From positions 5,952,001 through 6,016,000 of the forward strand of contig OY744464.1 of the NCBI GenBank assembly GCA_963556145.1: a stretch of DNA of 64,000 nucleotides, in the 5' to 3' direction. The DNA comes from Hygrocybe punicea. Lineage: Eukaryota > Basidiomycota > Agaricomycetes > Agaricales > Hygrophoraceae. Of this stretch, positions 10,638 to 23,754 are shown in pieces. The notes below the pieces were generated by a model. The model searched no databases. It was not told where the DNA came from and saw only the letters and a program-made list of their open reading frames with translations. Every line of letters begins with the position of its first letter. Positions within the stretch are counted from its first letter, which is position 1. The translations under genes were made by a program, and so were the position numbers.

Positions 10638-13600
10638 CTACTGCAACTTCAATGATATATTGTGGTAGATCTCATTTGAAAACTCACATTCTGACATCCA
10701 GTTGTCCTCCTGTTCCTTGTTCTGGTCACCCATTCTCCAAAACCATGCCAAAGCATCACTCTTTTGCCCAAATCTGTTTTCTTCCACAACATCTCCACTA
10801 AGCTTCAAATCCTCTCTATGAATTTCTTGGTAATGTGCCAATGTTTCCTTGTCCGCACCCAGGTTTACCAATGCCCTACGAGCTCGACCATAAGACCTCA
10901 CACATTCACACAAAGCCACATCTGCATGACAAATGGCTCCCCAAGTCCGTGTCTTGGCCTTTTGTCCTTTGGCCTTCCTAATCCTTGTTCAATAAAGCAA
11001 TGCTTTATGTCCCAGAGCGAAACGTATTTTCTCCAGGGACTCGTTAGCTTGTCCTTTTTGAAGCTCCATTTCTTGTGAAGCCATTTCAATCCATCCCACC
11101 CTTTTACATATCTCCTTTCCTATTGTAGAAGGCAAACTGATATGAGTATTTTCTGCTAGGATAGGATCACAATCTTCTTCATAATCTGTTCCCTTCTCAT
11201 CTGATGCAGAATCTTGTGAATCATCAGACATGCCAACATCATCCAGGGATGTTTTATCCTTTTCCTCCCAATCCTCTTCCTCCACGTCATGCCCATTGAA
11301 TAGAAAGGTTGTCTTCCTCTGGAAGGCATCAATCCTGCTTTGTAACCATTTTTGTCGATCCATAATCTTGTTTTGTTCTGCTATGGAAACGGCTTTTTTA
11401 AGCTTTCGCATATCATGAGTGAGATTGTCCCTGAAATTCAGAATTGTGAACAGGAAAGTGATCATATAATGTGAGGAACATACTGAGCTTGTTCAATATT
11501 TAGCCTGGACACTAACCAGGCCACTGCATTGGAATCTCCTGCTTCCCCCTTGGCGTTCCTCCCCAATTTCAGGTGTATTTCTGCCATAGTTGGTGCTATG
11601 AACTGTTCATTCATCACTACTATGGGGAGGAAATATCACTGACCTTGCTTCAAAGCAACTTGATAAATTTTCAGTGCATCCCCACGTTGTGATTCAGCGA
11701 AAGTTTGGCTTTCACTCCACTTTTTCACCAATGCAGGATCCAATGAACTTGACAAATCTTGATATGCCTCCTTTCTTTCTCATTTGACCCTGATGGCTGT
11801 TTTATGTTTTGCTATCAACATTTTTACTGTTCAGAGGATGAGTATAAAACCAGGAGAAAGATGATGGTTGTTGCATACTCATTCCAACCAACTTTTTCCA
11901 GTTTGAATGTCTCATCATGTCATCCAAAATCTCCCGCCAGTGAGCCTTCGTCATGTACTTTGTGATGCGTGAGATCAACTCGATGATCGCCTACAGAGTT
12001 TCCATCTGTTCTCCATCCAGCTGCCCAGCACCAAGAATAAAGTTGGGTGAGAATTTTGGAAAGCAGTCGTCCTTGTGAGCATTTAAATGGAATTTTCCGA
12101 TACCAAAGATCAATTCCATGGTAGGTGCATCCAAAAAACTACTCTGCTTCACACGTCTACCAAAATTCACTGCCCACTCACATATCACATCATAGAACAA
12201 GAGAGCTTGCCGCATGCCTTCGGTGTTGTACTTGAGGGCTTCACATATTGAGTAGTCTATGTCCATTTGCCTGACGAGGATTTCAGGTCATGTCAAGGAC
12301 ATTCTGACCTGACATCATTACCTTTCGCCCTTCTGAAAATCCACCATGCTGTGCAGAACGAAGCATCCATGCCTTGCACAGGCACAGGCACCCACCCCTG
12401 TGGATTCCAGGTTCTTATTGTTTGCATTGCTCTGGGTGACTGCTCGGTGCTTGGAACATGATGATTTCTAATGCAAGTTTGAGTTTGGAACCTAAGACCA
12501 CAACAAATGAATTTTGCACCTGTTTGACCTCCACGGCTTCCTTGATGTGCTCTTCATAGGGAGCTCTTTGCACAAAATACCCAGTTCCATTTGTAAGCTC
12601 CACATCATCGCCGGGATTCCTCATGTGCATGTGTTCCGCAGTAAAATTTCCATCCACCACAAGGCTTCTCCAATACAACCACCTGTGAAAATGTTACTTT
12701 CAATAAACATTGGCAGGTCCATTTTACTAACAGATTAGGCAATTCCTTCCAGTTATCAGGGAGGTTGATGCCTGGCTGTGGGCATGCTGGGCAGAAGAAA
12801 GCGAGGTTGCCGTTGCCTGGTTCTTTGTCGGTGTCGTGGCCATAACCAAACCATTTCCGAACTTTGATGTCACACCATTGCCGTGAGACCCTCATGAGCT
12901 CTCTATAGCAGTCCTATTTGACAGGTCCATTCCACCATCACCATCCATAAATACAGCCTTTAAGATGGAGACTCACCAATACAGTGTCAGAAAAGGCATT
13001 ATTTGTAAGCCGGCACAGTTTTGAGTAGAAATTGTTGGGAGAAGTCTTACATTCAACCTGATCAACATGAAAGTAATCCAGGACTTGAAAGGTAAATGCC
13101 GAGTGAGGATGTTTGAATGTTGCCAGAAAGAGACCGGTCTTGAACAATTGCCATTGTGGCTCGTCTTTTGACGGACAATGACACCAGCAAACATGGTGCC
13201 GGTGGATTCCGGAAATATCAACCATAACCAGCACACTGTCATCCGAGTTGTTATCATCATCTTCCTGGTTCAAGTCAACCAGCAGCTGATCATGCTCGAT
13301 CTGTGACATCGAAGATGAGCCTTCCCCAACATCCTCCCCATCTCGGACAGAATTGGAGGGACATGGATCACTGCCGTGCCCAAGATGCAAGCAGAATCCT
13401 ATGTCATGTAATGAGGATGGGGTGAAGCAGCTTCCATTCCATGATTCGAGTTTGTGGAATGGAGTCCCCTGGTGGGAGATTTGACAACATTCTTTACAGA
13501 ATAATGGACGACCGAGACAGCTCAAGCAGCGAATGGGGCCACCTTGCTTCTTGCAGATATGACAGGTGGCAGGAATAGGAGGAGCTTCCATGCTCAACAT
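10638..13600 (-). pseudogene. KDZ (Kyakuja-Dileera-Zisupton) transposase with CxC2-like cysteine cluster
   Basis: Exons read from 13600 downward. An N-terminal cysteine cluster (CHICKKQGGPIRCLSC ... CCQISHQGTPFHKLESW) is typical of KDZ-associated CxC2 domains. Then come RELMRVSRQW, FCPACPQPGINLPDNW, VVDGNFTAEH, ACACARHGCF, FYDVICEWAV, GKFHLNAH and GAGQLDGEQMETL, which carry the presumed catalytic acidic residues. The C-terminal helical part includes GWIEMASQEMELQKGQANE and HREDLKLSGDVVEENRFGQK. Intron signals are good at several joints, for example 11466-11520. Two defects are visible: a frame change near 12470 before KHRAVTQSNA, and an in-frame TGA (10989-10991) in LLY-TRIRK, where Arg is expected. 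LTR fragment C begins 38 bp upstream of the first ATG, so the 5' end may be truncated. Confidence 0.85.
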
Positions 13601-13638
13601 CTCCCTGAGTTATTTGTTGCGAAGTGGAATCCACTCCC

Positions 13639-14020
13639 TGAGGTAACAATTTTGGGTGGCTATGGAACAGTAATCCTAACCTAGGGGTGTCAGCGTAGAA
13701 GTGATGGTGGAATAGTTAGTATCTAGCTTCGGTAAAGTGAAGAAGGAAAGAGAAGGGAAAGTCACTGAGCAAGTACTACTAAGAATCTGACTGAACCAAC
13801 GTAATCCAACGATACCGACAGTGTTGGGTACAGCAGGTCAGGTGTCAGGTGACGAATGGTGAGGATAGATAGTTGCAGTATATGTGGAGAAGGAGCATAG
13901 GGTCCCAGAGAGTCATACAGTGACAAGACTTAGACTATGAGGTAGACTCTGAGTGGTACAGAAAAGGAAACTGGATTTGTTTTTTTGATACAGCAGTTGA
14001 GCACCATTTATAAGTACAAA
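13639..14020 (-). repeat. LTR fragment C (first half of an LTR split by the Helitron)
   Basis: This matches LTR copy A from about 4777 to 5185. It shares the phrases TAATCCTAACC, GGGTGTCAGC and GTAGAAGTGATGGTGGA and the CACCATTTATA near the LTR TATA. It stops abruptly at 14020, within what is mid-LTR in copies A and B. The remaining half is found at 24638-25021 in the same orientation, across the Helitron. Confidence 0.7.
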
Positions 14021-14025
14021 TTTTG

Positions 14026-15273
14026 TTTACTAGAGGGAAGGGCCACCTTCGGTGGCGCAACCTTGCTCCTTTTTTTGGCAGTCTGATAGATTTGGACTTG
14101 AAAAACATGCGACATTTACTTAGAATACAACCGATGTGTACTTAAAATAGCAAGGCATCCAGAATTCACTTCTTTTTCATCAAAATTCGGGTGTGTTTTG
14201 GTGACAAGTACTTCAGTGGTCAGCAAGACGTGATGATGCGTTAAGCCTCGTCGTTGAAATTCTGCTGCTTGGACGGGATGAGGAATTCACGGTAGGGGTG
14301 AAATATCGATAACGCACGTGGACCAGTCGTTGAGAGAATGGGAAGCGGGGTAGTCCCCAAGGAAAGAAAAGAAATGTGGTGAGCGTTCAATTTTGAGGCT
14401 GGCAGAAGCATGCGTGTTTGGGGACCGGTTTTTCAATGAGATGAGTCCAGCGCGACATCTTCAAAGAAGTACATGACGTCGTGGCATTAATGACGTCGTG
14501 GCAGAGGGTAATCCGAGTCGGTGGTTATTCAGCGTGAAGATTGTGATCAGATGTTGTTACCGGGATGACGTGCCGTGTCTCACCAGTCGTGTCTCACCTT
14601 TTATTAAGCCATGAGGCTTGCATGGATTTGAGAATTGATACAACTATGCCAACTCCGATTGATTTCACTGCGTTTTTCCACGTCCTCCGTTTTGTCGACG
14701 GTGAGGATTTGCACATTCACGAAGTGCAATGGGCACCAAGGTTGTCAGAAGAGCAACAAAATTCATATTGGATGTTTGAAACGAGTTTAGGGGTGGTGAG
14801 TTTTCTTTCCGCAAGCGGGGGACACGATTAACGGGAATCGTGTCAGTTTGTTCACACGCATCGCATATATTACACAGGTTCATTTTTGGTTTTCGTCTTT
14901 GATTGTGAGGCAGTTTTGGCTGATGAACAAGTGTAGGAAAATGGGTACCAACAGTCGAAGGAAAGGAGTGGGATTTGACGTTTTCTTGACCGGTGACCTT
15001 CGACAGATAGCAGGAGGAGTGGTTTATTTATAGATCAAGGCGGAGACTGTTGGAAAAGCGGTAATTACAGAAGAGGAGGTACAAAACAGTGAGGGCAAGA
15101 AAAAAATGTAACATTTTTTTTTTGCGGTTTTCGTTTCCGTTGACGCTCTGATTGATGTCGAAAGAGAAGGCGTTGGCTGTTGGGGACGGAATAATGACTT
15201 GTAGTGGTACAAATAAGAGAATGCATGTGAAAAACATAGTGAATCGATGTCTCAGCCTCGGGTTTTTTTTTGG
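14026..15273. other. Left part of the Helitron, no supported gene
   Basis: About 1.2 kb with only short frames. The longest (14565-14831, plus strand) has no recognisable motif. A small hairpin sits near 14043-14056. TATA-like TTATTTATAG near 15022-15034 has no gene that it clearly serves. Confidence 0.4.
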
Positions 15274-16520
15274 TTACAGCCTCTGTTTCTTTTTCCCTTT
15301 GAGGCTGTCCTCGATGTCGAAGGGGTCTTTTTTTAACAGACGTTTCTTGATGGGTGAATGAGAGCTGTGAGTGGGAGGCAGTACAACGCGTAGGGATACG
15401 ATGTCGGCCACGAAAACATCACGGCTCGGACGCGCCTTTTCTCGCACCAAGTATTTTTGAACAGTGAAACGGGCAGCGACCGTTGCTCCCTTTAAGGTGT
15501 CAACGTACTCGTGTGGTCCAACGAGGTCACGATCGATGTTAAATGCTGGGAGAGGCTTGACGAAGTAAAGTCCTTCCATGCTTTTCAGCGCATCGCGGGC
15601 TTGGTCACTGTCTACAGGCCAATCACACAGTTTCGTTTCTTCAGCGAAATCGGCTGGATTGTGTGAGATTAAATGTAGGTAGTAGGTGATGTGAAAGTAG
15701 TCACCTCGATTAATATTGTTGTGCTCTTCGTTGGAAGCTTGGACCCCTCTCTGTGGAGTAGATGAGTTATACAAGGATACGTGGTCTGCGAAAACAGTCC
15801 TACATAAAATGGTTGATGTCGCAATCTGATTTTCGTCATTCCACCCTCGCCTTCTTTAATGATGCCTTCACTAACCGATCCGGGATTTTTGGCGGTGTTC
15901 ATTAATTTTCGAATTGTGGAGACGGCAGTGTTGAAGTCTTTGACGAGAGTTGGGGAAGAGATCGCAGTGCCAGTGCATGTCAGCTTTATGTCAGCAAATC
16001 TTTTAGCGCCTCCAACGTCTCCTCGCCACATTGCGTCGGGCATCAACCAGAAGTCGTCTTCAGTGATGTGCATGAGGAGCGTTAGTTCTGCTGACTCTCC
16101 AGCGTCACCTCCTATTGTAGGCAAGATGGGGGTGACAATGTTTTCGTTACGTTCCGGTTCATGTGTGACCAGCTGAAGGGTTCGGCCATCTCTCATCCAG
16201 CGTAGCGTGTTGCCGACGTCAGGATCGCCCACATATGAACAAGAAGCAATCAGAGCAGTCCGCCACACATCCAATTTGTGTTCTTGTTGATCGACAGGCC
16301 CGTCTGTAACTGAAGGTGGGATGCCAAGTACTCGGATGCTGTTTGGTCTGTCAACATTGCAAAACTATGGCGACGAAAAAACTCACTTGACTTGTTTTGA
16401 AGCTCCAACCCTCGAATCGACAAAGTGTGCCTGAACGTTCTTTGGAGACTCTTCGGAGGCAGTTTCTCTTGTACAATCGTTTGTGGAGACGGTGGTGGAT
16501 GATGAAGCTTTAGAAGTCAT
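15274..16520 (-). CDS. Helitron-borne protein of unknown function, 384 aa, possibly OB-fold-like
   Basis: Three exons give one clean frame: 16387-16520, 15804-16347 and 15274-15750, with GT-AG introns of 39 and 53 bp. The ATG at 16520 faces the RepHel ATG at 16758, leaving a 237-bp shared promoter. I do not recognise the family. The C-terminal third (LKGATVAARFTVQKYL ... RDVFVADIVSLRVVLPP) has alternating hydrophobic strands and ends in a lysine-rich tail (KKRLLKK ... KGKKKQRL), which could suit a nucleic-acid-binding barrel. That is inference only. Because the LTR halves flank the whole 14.0-24.6 kb block, the gene travels inside the Helitron. No premature stop is seen, unlike in the neighbouring RepHel gene. 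Confidence 0.55.
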
Positions 16521-16757
16521 GACATGGGAGAGATGGGCATTTCAAGGGTGGGCACGGTCTTTTTTACACAACCAATGCATCATGGCAAAATTTAACTGCG
16601 AACAAGACCAAAACTTTGTAGGTCTCAGTTGGTGATCGTTCTTGTGGTGTAGACGTCATGCAAACATCATTCGGCGCTGTTTTTTATCGGGACGAAGGGG
16701 TGTTTTTTTTTCCGTTTCCCTTTTGATGCGATTAAGGAACTGTCTCAGTTTCAACGA

Positions 16758-19700
16758 ATGGTGAACGCTCACAATCTACGCTACTTGACGGTCCCAGAGT
16801 TGTTAACGTTGTCAAGGGGACATGTGCAATTCGGTCGTGGTCAACGAACGAGAGTGGCTGTCATTCAAAGAATATTAGCAGTTGGCTCTTCTTCGTTACA
16901 CGACCACCTACAAACGGCGGCAACTGTGAAACGACAACGTGTGGAGGAATCAGAGGAGATGAAAGTTTTACAACGAAAACGGAAAGTCGAAGAAAAGTAC
17001 GAAAGACGAAGGAAAATCATAAAAATCGACCGAACTTACTGGGATTCGGATATGAGTGGTTTCCTGAAATTGCCTTCAGAAACACGATTGCATGAATGCT
17101 ACAGAGAGTTTTACGAGGCAACTTCTAACGAGGCCGTTCAGATCGGTGTCTGTGCTGTATGCGCGCGAGAGCTCAGCGTACGTGGGGACTGTTTACATCG
17201 AAAGCGTTTATCAGATTTGGCGAACTCACATCGCTTGATTCCAAAATGGTTTCAACCTGCACATGAACTATTCCATCAACGACTACTCCTTCCTCATGCT
17301 GTTAATGCAGGACCAACGATGGCCAATACGTGGATCACTGTATGCGAAGCTTGTCTCACTTCTTTGAAGGAGAAAAGGGAGAGTCCTCCTCCAATGTCTT
17401 TGGCAAATCGTTTGTGGATAGGCAAAGTTCCGTGGGAGTTAAAACGACTCACTTTTGCGGAGCAGTTGTTAATCGCGCTTTTTTATCCTTGAGTGTACGT
17501 CTTCAAGCTATTCCCTAAACTGAAGTTTCCTGTGAAGGAAAACGCAGCGTTACAGAGTGCCATGGGTGGATCTGTGAGTACCTATGATTTAGATGTGGAT
17601 GGGGCAAGTGCCATGATTGAAGGAGACCTCTTACCACGAAGACCACATATATTGGCTAGTGTGATCTCTGTTACCTTTATCGGGACGAATCCGGTTCCTA
17701 AAACATGGTTACGGACCACGTTCAAAGTGCGTCAAAATGTCGTTCACGATGCATTGCGATGGTTGAAAAACCATAATGTCAAGTATTATGGGCACATGAA
17801 GTTGTCAATGGAAAACCTTTCAGAACTTCCTGAAGATGATGTTCCTGGCGAGGTGCTTGGGATCGTTCGACATTCGAATGATGTTGGCATTCTAGAAGAA
17901 GAAAATGGAGGGTATCTGCCTTCACATGATGATCCTGTAGGAGGTATTTGAATTTCAACATAATCTTGGACAAATTTTGATATATCCGAATTAGTTGATG
18001 CGAGGGACAGCGGACGTGACAACGTGGAGAGGTCCCCCGATGAGGAGGAAGGTGTGTTTCTGAACTCGATGAATTTACCGTCAAATTGATACAGCGGAAA
18101 ATGATGTAGGACCCGAAGTCGTGCCTCTGCACATTTCAGGCGCGGTTGACATGGATATTACACGAATGACAAGTTCGGAAATGATGCTGTGGGGTCTTGC
18201 AAATCTGTGGAAAGAAGATAAGGAAGGAGGTTATGCCATAAAGCACGGGAATCAACCTGTGTCTGATTTTGGAACTCCTCGTTCAGCAAACCGCGAAACA
18301 GCACGGATGATGTCATTTGACACACCTAATTTCTTCGAGAAAGCATTTCCTTGCCTGTTTCCTTATGGAACCGGTGGAATAGAGGCCGACCGCGAAACAC
18401 AACTGGACTTCCGTCAGCATGTGCAGTGGGCACTGCAATACCATGATCGCCATTTCCGAAAGCATGAGACTTTTTCTTTTGTTGCGTTTAGCATCTTGCA
18501 ACGACGTCAAACTTTGGCGACGGCACGAGTACAGATCAATAGGAGGGACTTTCAGTCCGATGCCGAACTATTGATGGCGTTAACCCCCGAACGATTGCAG
18601 CAGGCGGCGAGGGAAGAGGACGCGAATCTTCCCATCTTGGATGCGACTGTTAAAAAAATTCACCGTCAAGTGTATGGCGCTGTGAGTCGCGTTAAAGGTT
18701 CAGACCAGAGCCACTACCAACTAAGGAGTCAAATCTGGTCGACAGCTTTGGTCTATGGACCCCCCACAGTATGGATGACAATCAACCCATCAGATTTACA
18801 CGACCCCATTTTGCAAATTTTTGCCGGAGAAGAAATTGATCTGGACAATTTCATAGCTTCTGCAGGACCTGACGCGGGTCAGCGTGCACAAAATGTTGCA
18901 AATGATCCGTACGCAGCCGCGAAGTTCTTCCACTTCATCATACGTGGTGTTTTAGAGCATTTACTTCAAATAAAGGTCGAAGATCACAAAATCAAGACCG
19001 AGGTCGGCATAATGGGAGAGGTGGGGGCATATTTTGGAACTGTGGAAGCTCAAGGACGAGTGACACTGCATCTCCACTTACTGCTTTGGCTAAAGCATAC
19101 TCCTTCTTTTGATCACTTGGCCAACCTCCTCAAGACGGAGGCTTTCCGTGAACGTGTGGTCCGTTTTATTGATGCGAATTTTCGAGCACATCTACCAGGC
19201 CTTGATTCCCCGGAAAGTCTATGGAACATTCCCAAGGACAAGAACATTAGTTACAGTCGACCTCCGAATCCCTCAAGCCCTGATTATAGAAACGATTTGA
19301 AAGCTATGGAATTGAAGTTGGCGCGAATGGAACAACTGCACGTGTGTCAGTTACGGCGATGTCTTCAATACGACAAAGAAGGACTCCTCGTTTGCAAAAG
19401 GCGCGCACCATTCCAGATCTCTGAAGCCAGCTATGTTACTTCAGATGGGAAATGGGGTAGTAAAAGGCTTCATCCTTACATCAATGGTTGGGTGCCTGCG
19501 ATACTCGTCAACGTTCGTTGTAACAATGATGGGAAGCTCCTTACAAATGGTGGGGACACGAAGAACATAACTTACTATGTCTCCACATATGCCGCTAAGA
19601 AGCAGGGCCGTGATTCCAACTTATCTGCTGTGTTAGCGGACGGTTTCGCTTCCCACTTGTCACATCCCAATCCTTCGTACATTCAAGATATACGTGCACA

Positions 19701-22700
19701 GCAACGTCTACTCATGTTCAGATTGGTACAAGCCATTAACCGAGAACAACAAATCGCAAGTCCTATGGTAAATTCTTACTTGATGGGTTGGGGTGATGTG
19801 TACAAATCACACACGTACTCTTTCATTTACTGGTCGTCTTTTGTAATTTCATTGTTAGAAGCATATCCCGACTTGAAGTGGTAAGTTCCAATCATTTTCA
19901 AATAACGAAATTCTAAATATACTGTAGGAAATGTAACAGTGAAAAGAATTTAACGTGCGTTTTCTGATTGAGCATAATGAATTTCAAGGACGTAGTAATT
20001 CTTTCCAAATAGTGTCGGCGAAAAGTCTGAATGGGAAGGGAATGACGAAGAGAGAAGAACAACTGAAGAGAAAGAAATGGAGGTGTGTGAAAATATTTTA
20101 AAAAAAGGTCATGAAAACTGATACAGTATCTTCTTTTATCGGCGGGTGGTATTGCAATGAAGGCCAACGATGTGGTGACCTTGGATGTCGACAGTGCGGG
20201 ACGTTTTTTCGCGAAGAGCCAGGTGACCGACTACCGATGTCGGGGGCACTGTTTGAAAGATTACAACATTCTGGATTTTTTCGTTCAAACTTACAAAGTA
20301 GAGGATGAGGTGGTTGCAAATTTTGACGAACCACAAAGTAGAGGGCGACCGCGACACCTCCGGATCCTTTATCTTGATTGTCATCCTAAAAGATCCCATG
20401 CTTATCGAGTGCTCAGACCTGAAGACCATCGAAATCTTCCGGACATCGTGGGACATTGGTTTCCGAGATGAGACGATGAAGAAAGAACAGAATTTTACGC
20501 CGCATGTATGTTGATGCTTTTGAAACCATGGCGGGATTTAAAAAAAGACTTGAAGGGTGTGGATGAAAAGTGGAGTGCCGCGTTTGAATCTTTTCTTGAA
20601 GAAACAACACCACGTATTCACTTCGTTTTATCGGCGATTCAATACTTTCATGAGTGCAACAGTGCAGCCAAAAAAACACGGGAGAAGAGAGGGTTTACCG
20701 ATGAAACGGAGGCGGAGTTGAGAGTAGTTCCAGACGAAGACATGGATCGTTCCAAATCTACTGTTGAAGTAGATGAAGACCTGACAGAGCAAGACGTGAT
20801 CGCTTTTCGAAACAGTCAGAAATCCAGGAAAGAGGAAATAAATGGATGTCTTGCGATTGAAACGGCCAAGAAGGCAAAAGTTTTCGATGTGGAGAACCAC
20901 AATTGGTTCGTGGCTAAACCAAAAGCTTTGAATGCGAACGAAAATGATCTACAAGAATTGGAATCATGGAAAAGAGCATTACAAGAAAATGTTAACTTAC
21001 AGAACCAAAAGAACTCGAGCACGAATGGCAATGAAAGAACAAGTGAAGGCGCATGGGTGCGACCATTGGAATCGATGGATCTTTCCGGAAGAAGTGAAAA
21101 TCGTGACAAAGAAAGAGACATCCGAGATCAAACAGAGGCAATAGAAGATCTGAGCGAAGAACAGCAGCAGGCGCACGACATCATATTGTGGCATCTTCGT
21201 GAGACACTCACAGGTTCACAACCACCACCTCTTCGCATGATAATATACGGTGAAGGGGGAACGGGCAAATCAAAAGTGATTAGTGCCGTTACACATTCGT
21301 TTTGCAGAGAGCTAGTGGACGAATGGTTGATCAAATCCGCGTACACGGCAATTGCGGCTTCACAGATCGACGGGAAAACGACACACCATATCGGACACAT
21401 GTCACCCAACCACACGGGAGCGATGTCGGCTTTGGGCCAAAAGAAACTTCAGGAATTTTGGAAACAATACCGTTACCTTTTCATTGACGAGTATTCAATG
21501 ATTGGTAAAACATTCTTGAACTCTCTGTCACGAAATGTTGCGATCGGCAAGGCAGGGGAAGCTGGATCCATTGATAACTCGTTTGGGGGCATGAACGTGA
21601 TCCTGTCAGGAGATCTTCACCAGTTCCCACCAGTCGCGACTTCGAAAACAGAAGCTCTTTTTTACAAGTCGAACCCTTCGGAAAAGCTGGAATCCCAACT
21701 TGGACGCAAGGTCTATGAAGAGTTCAAGACGGTCGTGATACTGAAAAAACAACAACGAGTTACTGATCTGGTGTGGCGGGAATTCTTGCATGATCTCCGA
21801 CAAGGAGAAGTCAAAAACTGTCAACTTGACATGTTAAGAACTTTGATCATAGGAGAACCCCAATGCATCCCCACAAAATTAGACGGACCGGAGTGGCGCT
21901 GTAGAGGGTCGACGTCCCTCTGAGTCCGTATCATCAATATATCACGAATCCGGACCAACCCGATGCCGCCATTCGACTTGCATTCGAACCCGACGTAACC
22001 CAACGCAACCCGACGTGACGTGACGTGACGTGACCCGACGTGACCGACATAACCCGACGTATGCCACTTCGTCACAGCCGCTCTCAGACCAAATCCGGCA
22101 GCCTCAAACGCCTCGGAGTTCCAATTCCAGGAGATGGATCTCTTCGGACTCAATCCCCGACTTCGGATTTACTTTATTTATGCATCCCATCGTCCTTTCG
22201 GAGATATGTAGGACTTTCTAGATCTTTTCCTTGCATATTCATTTTCCCCTCCATTTCCTGTCTTCGTTGCTTTGCAACCCCCCTTTCCACATCCCCATTC
22301 CAACCTTTCTTTGTAGCTTACCATTGGCCGAAGTAGACACGTCCGAAAGTAGATTACTGTTTCCTGTACTATAAAAACGGTCCCCGACGACCGTACAAAA
22401 TAAGATACCATTAGTCCCCGTTTCCCTCATAGTCAGAACCATTTTAATCCCTTCAAATGCTCATCCATGTAGACCCTTAGCTTTTTATAGTCCACTTCGT
22501 CGTTTTTATCGTTGTTCCCGTATATTTGTTCATTGTTTCCGACCCAACCCGACCCGACCCGACCCGACCCGCCGTACCCGACATCGTCGGCATCGTCGGG
22601 TTCTTTATTATTTGTCCGTTTTTACTCCGTTCATCACCGGATTCGTCGTTATTAGTCCAGTTTTATGCGGCGGCTTTACTTTTACTAACATTCCCTTCCT

Positions 22701-23628
22701 TTTACTACTATTCCCGACACTGACTTATCCAGTCACTTCTATGCTGACACCCTCTGGTTAGGATCTTTATTTCTTCTTATATAGTTCCGAAGCCACCAAG
22801 AACCCGCATCTACAGCGCGACGCTGTGCTTGTAACCCCATGACACGCCGTACGTGAAAGATGGAATCATGCAGCTGTTCGAAAGTATTGTAAAGACGCTG
22901 GAGAAACACTTTATGTCATCAATGCTGAAGACAGAACACGTGGACGGCCACTCACACATCTGGAACAGATCGCATTGGCAGGGCGGGAGGCAAAGGGTGG
23001 CAATACACAAAAGAACCTATTGGAAACAGTAGAGATTTCGAAAGGGATGAAGGTGATGATAACGACCAACCTGGAGACGGATTTAGACATCGCAAATGGT
23101 GCACGAGGAACAATCGTTGACATAAAGCTTCATCCCGAAGAACCACCACTAAAAAGAGGAGCGGTTGTCACCTTGGAGCACGTTCCGCCGTACATTCTAG
23201 TCAAACTGGATCGTACACGTGTGAGGACGCTAGCTGGATTAGAGTCAAAAATAATCCCCATCGAACCGTGCCAGTGTCGAATGCAGATCAAGGTGAAGGA
23301 AGGTTCAAGCTTGTTGACGAAAACAGTGACACGATACCAGTTTCCGATTACGGCCAGTTACGCTTTTACAGACTACCAAGCTCAAGGCCAAACGATCCTA
23401 TATGTGATAATCGACATCAAGTGCCCCCCCGCCCCTGCGCATTTGAGTCTTTTCAACCTATACGTCGCTTTGTCCAGAAGTCCAGGACGTCAAAATATAC
23501 GTCTATTATGAGATTTTGAAGACAAACAGTTCATGCAAGCTCACGATTCCGCATTGTATGAGGAAGACATGAGACTGAATGAATTGGACAAAAAGACAAA
23601 AGCTTGGTGGGCAAAGATAAAATATTAA
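16758..23628 (+). pseudogene. Helitron RepHel transposase (HUH nuclease + PIF1-like helicase), interrupted by an LTR
   Basis: Exons are about 16758-17943, 17995-18051, 18095-19880 and 20127-23628. The Helitron_like_N and Rep region includes FPYGTGGIEAD, TVWMTINPSDLHDP, an HUH-type HLHLLLW (about 19066) and ITYYVSTYAAKKQ with the candidate tyrosines. The helicase part has GEGGTGKSKV (Walker A), YLFIDEYSMIG (Walker B), ILSGDLHQFPP and YVALSRSPGRQNI. A solo LTR (21900-22814) interrupts it. Removing the LTR plus one TSD copy joins DGPEWR to DAVLVTP. In-frame TGA codons lie at 17490, 20469, 22840 and 23509, each where Arg is expected (for example FPR-DDEE and LL-DFED). The region 19881-20126 may hide one more exon. 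Function would be rolling-circle transposition; this copy is dead. Confidence 0.85.
21900..22814 (+). repeat. Solo LTR copy B inserted in the RepHel gene
   Basis: The 915-bp block begins TGTAGAGGG and ends CATCTACA (TG...CA). It is flanked by GCGC on both sides (21896-21899 and 22815-22818), a 4-bp target duplication. The helicase frame resumes directly after the right duplication. A TATA box (TATAAAAACGG near 22370) sets the orientation. A GACCC microsatellite (about 22541-22570) and a CGTGA run (22017-22035) lie inside. No internal retroelement sequence remains, so it is the product of LTR-LTR recombination. Confidence 0.9.
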
Positions 23629-23754
23629 GGAAGTGAAAAGAGTGAGTATTGGTGTTTCCGTTTACAATTAGTGTCATTGTTTAAACACTCTTAGATTGTC
23701 GGATAACTATTGAACATTATATTAAACCCGTATGACACCAATAGAATAAAAGAG

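Noticed and set aside
305..23511. TGA read as a sense codon (recoding) in the transposon genes
   Set aside because: TGA serves as an ordinary stop in other genes here (for example the second minus-strand accessory frames), and Crypton copy 1 has CGA where copy 2 has TGA. Mutation is the simpler reading.
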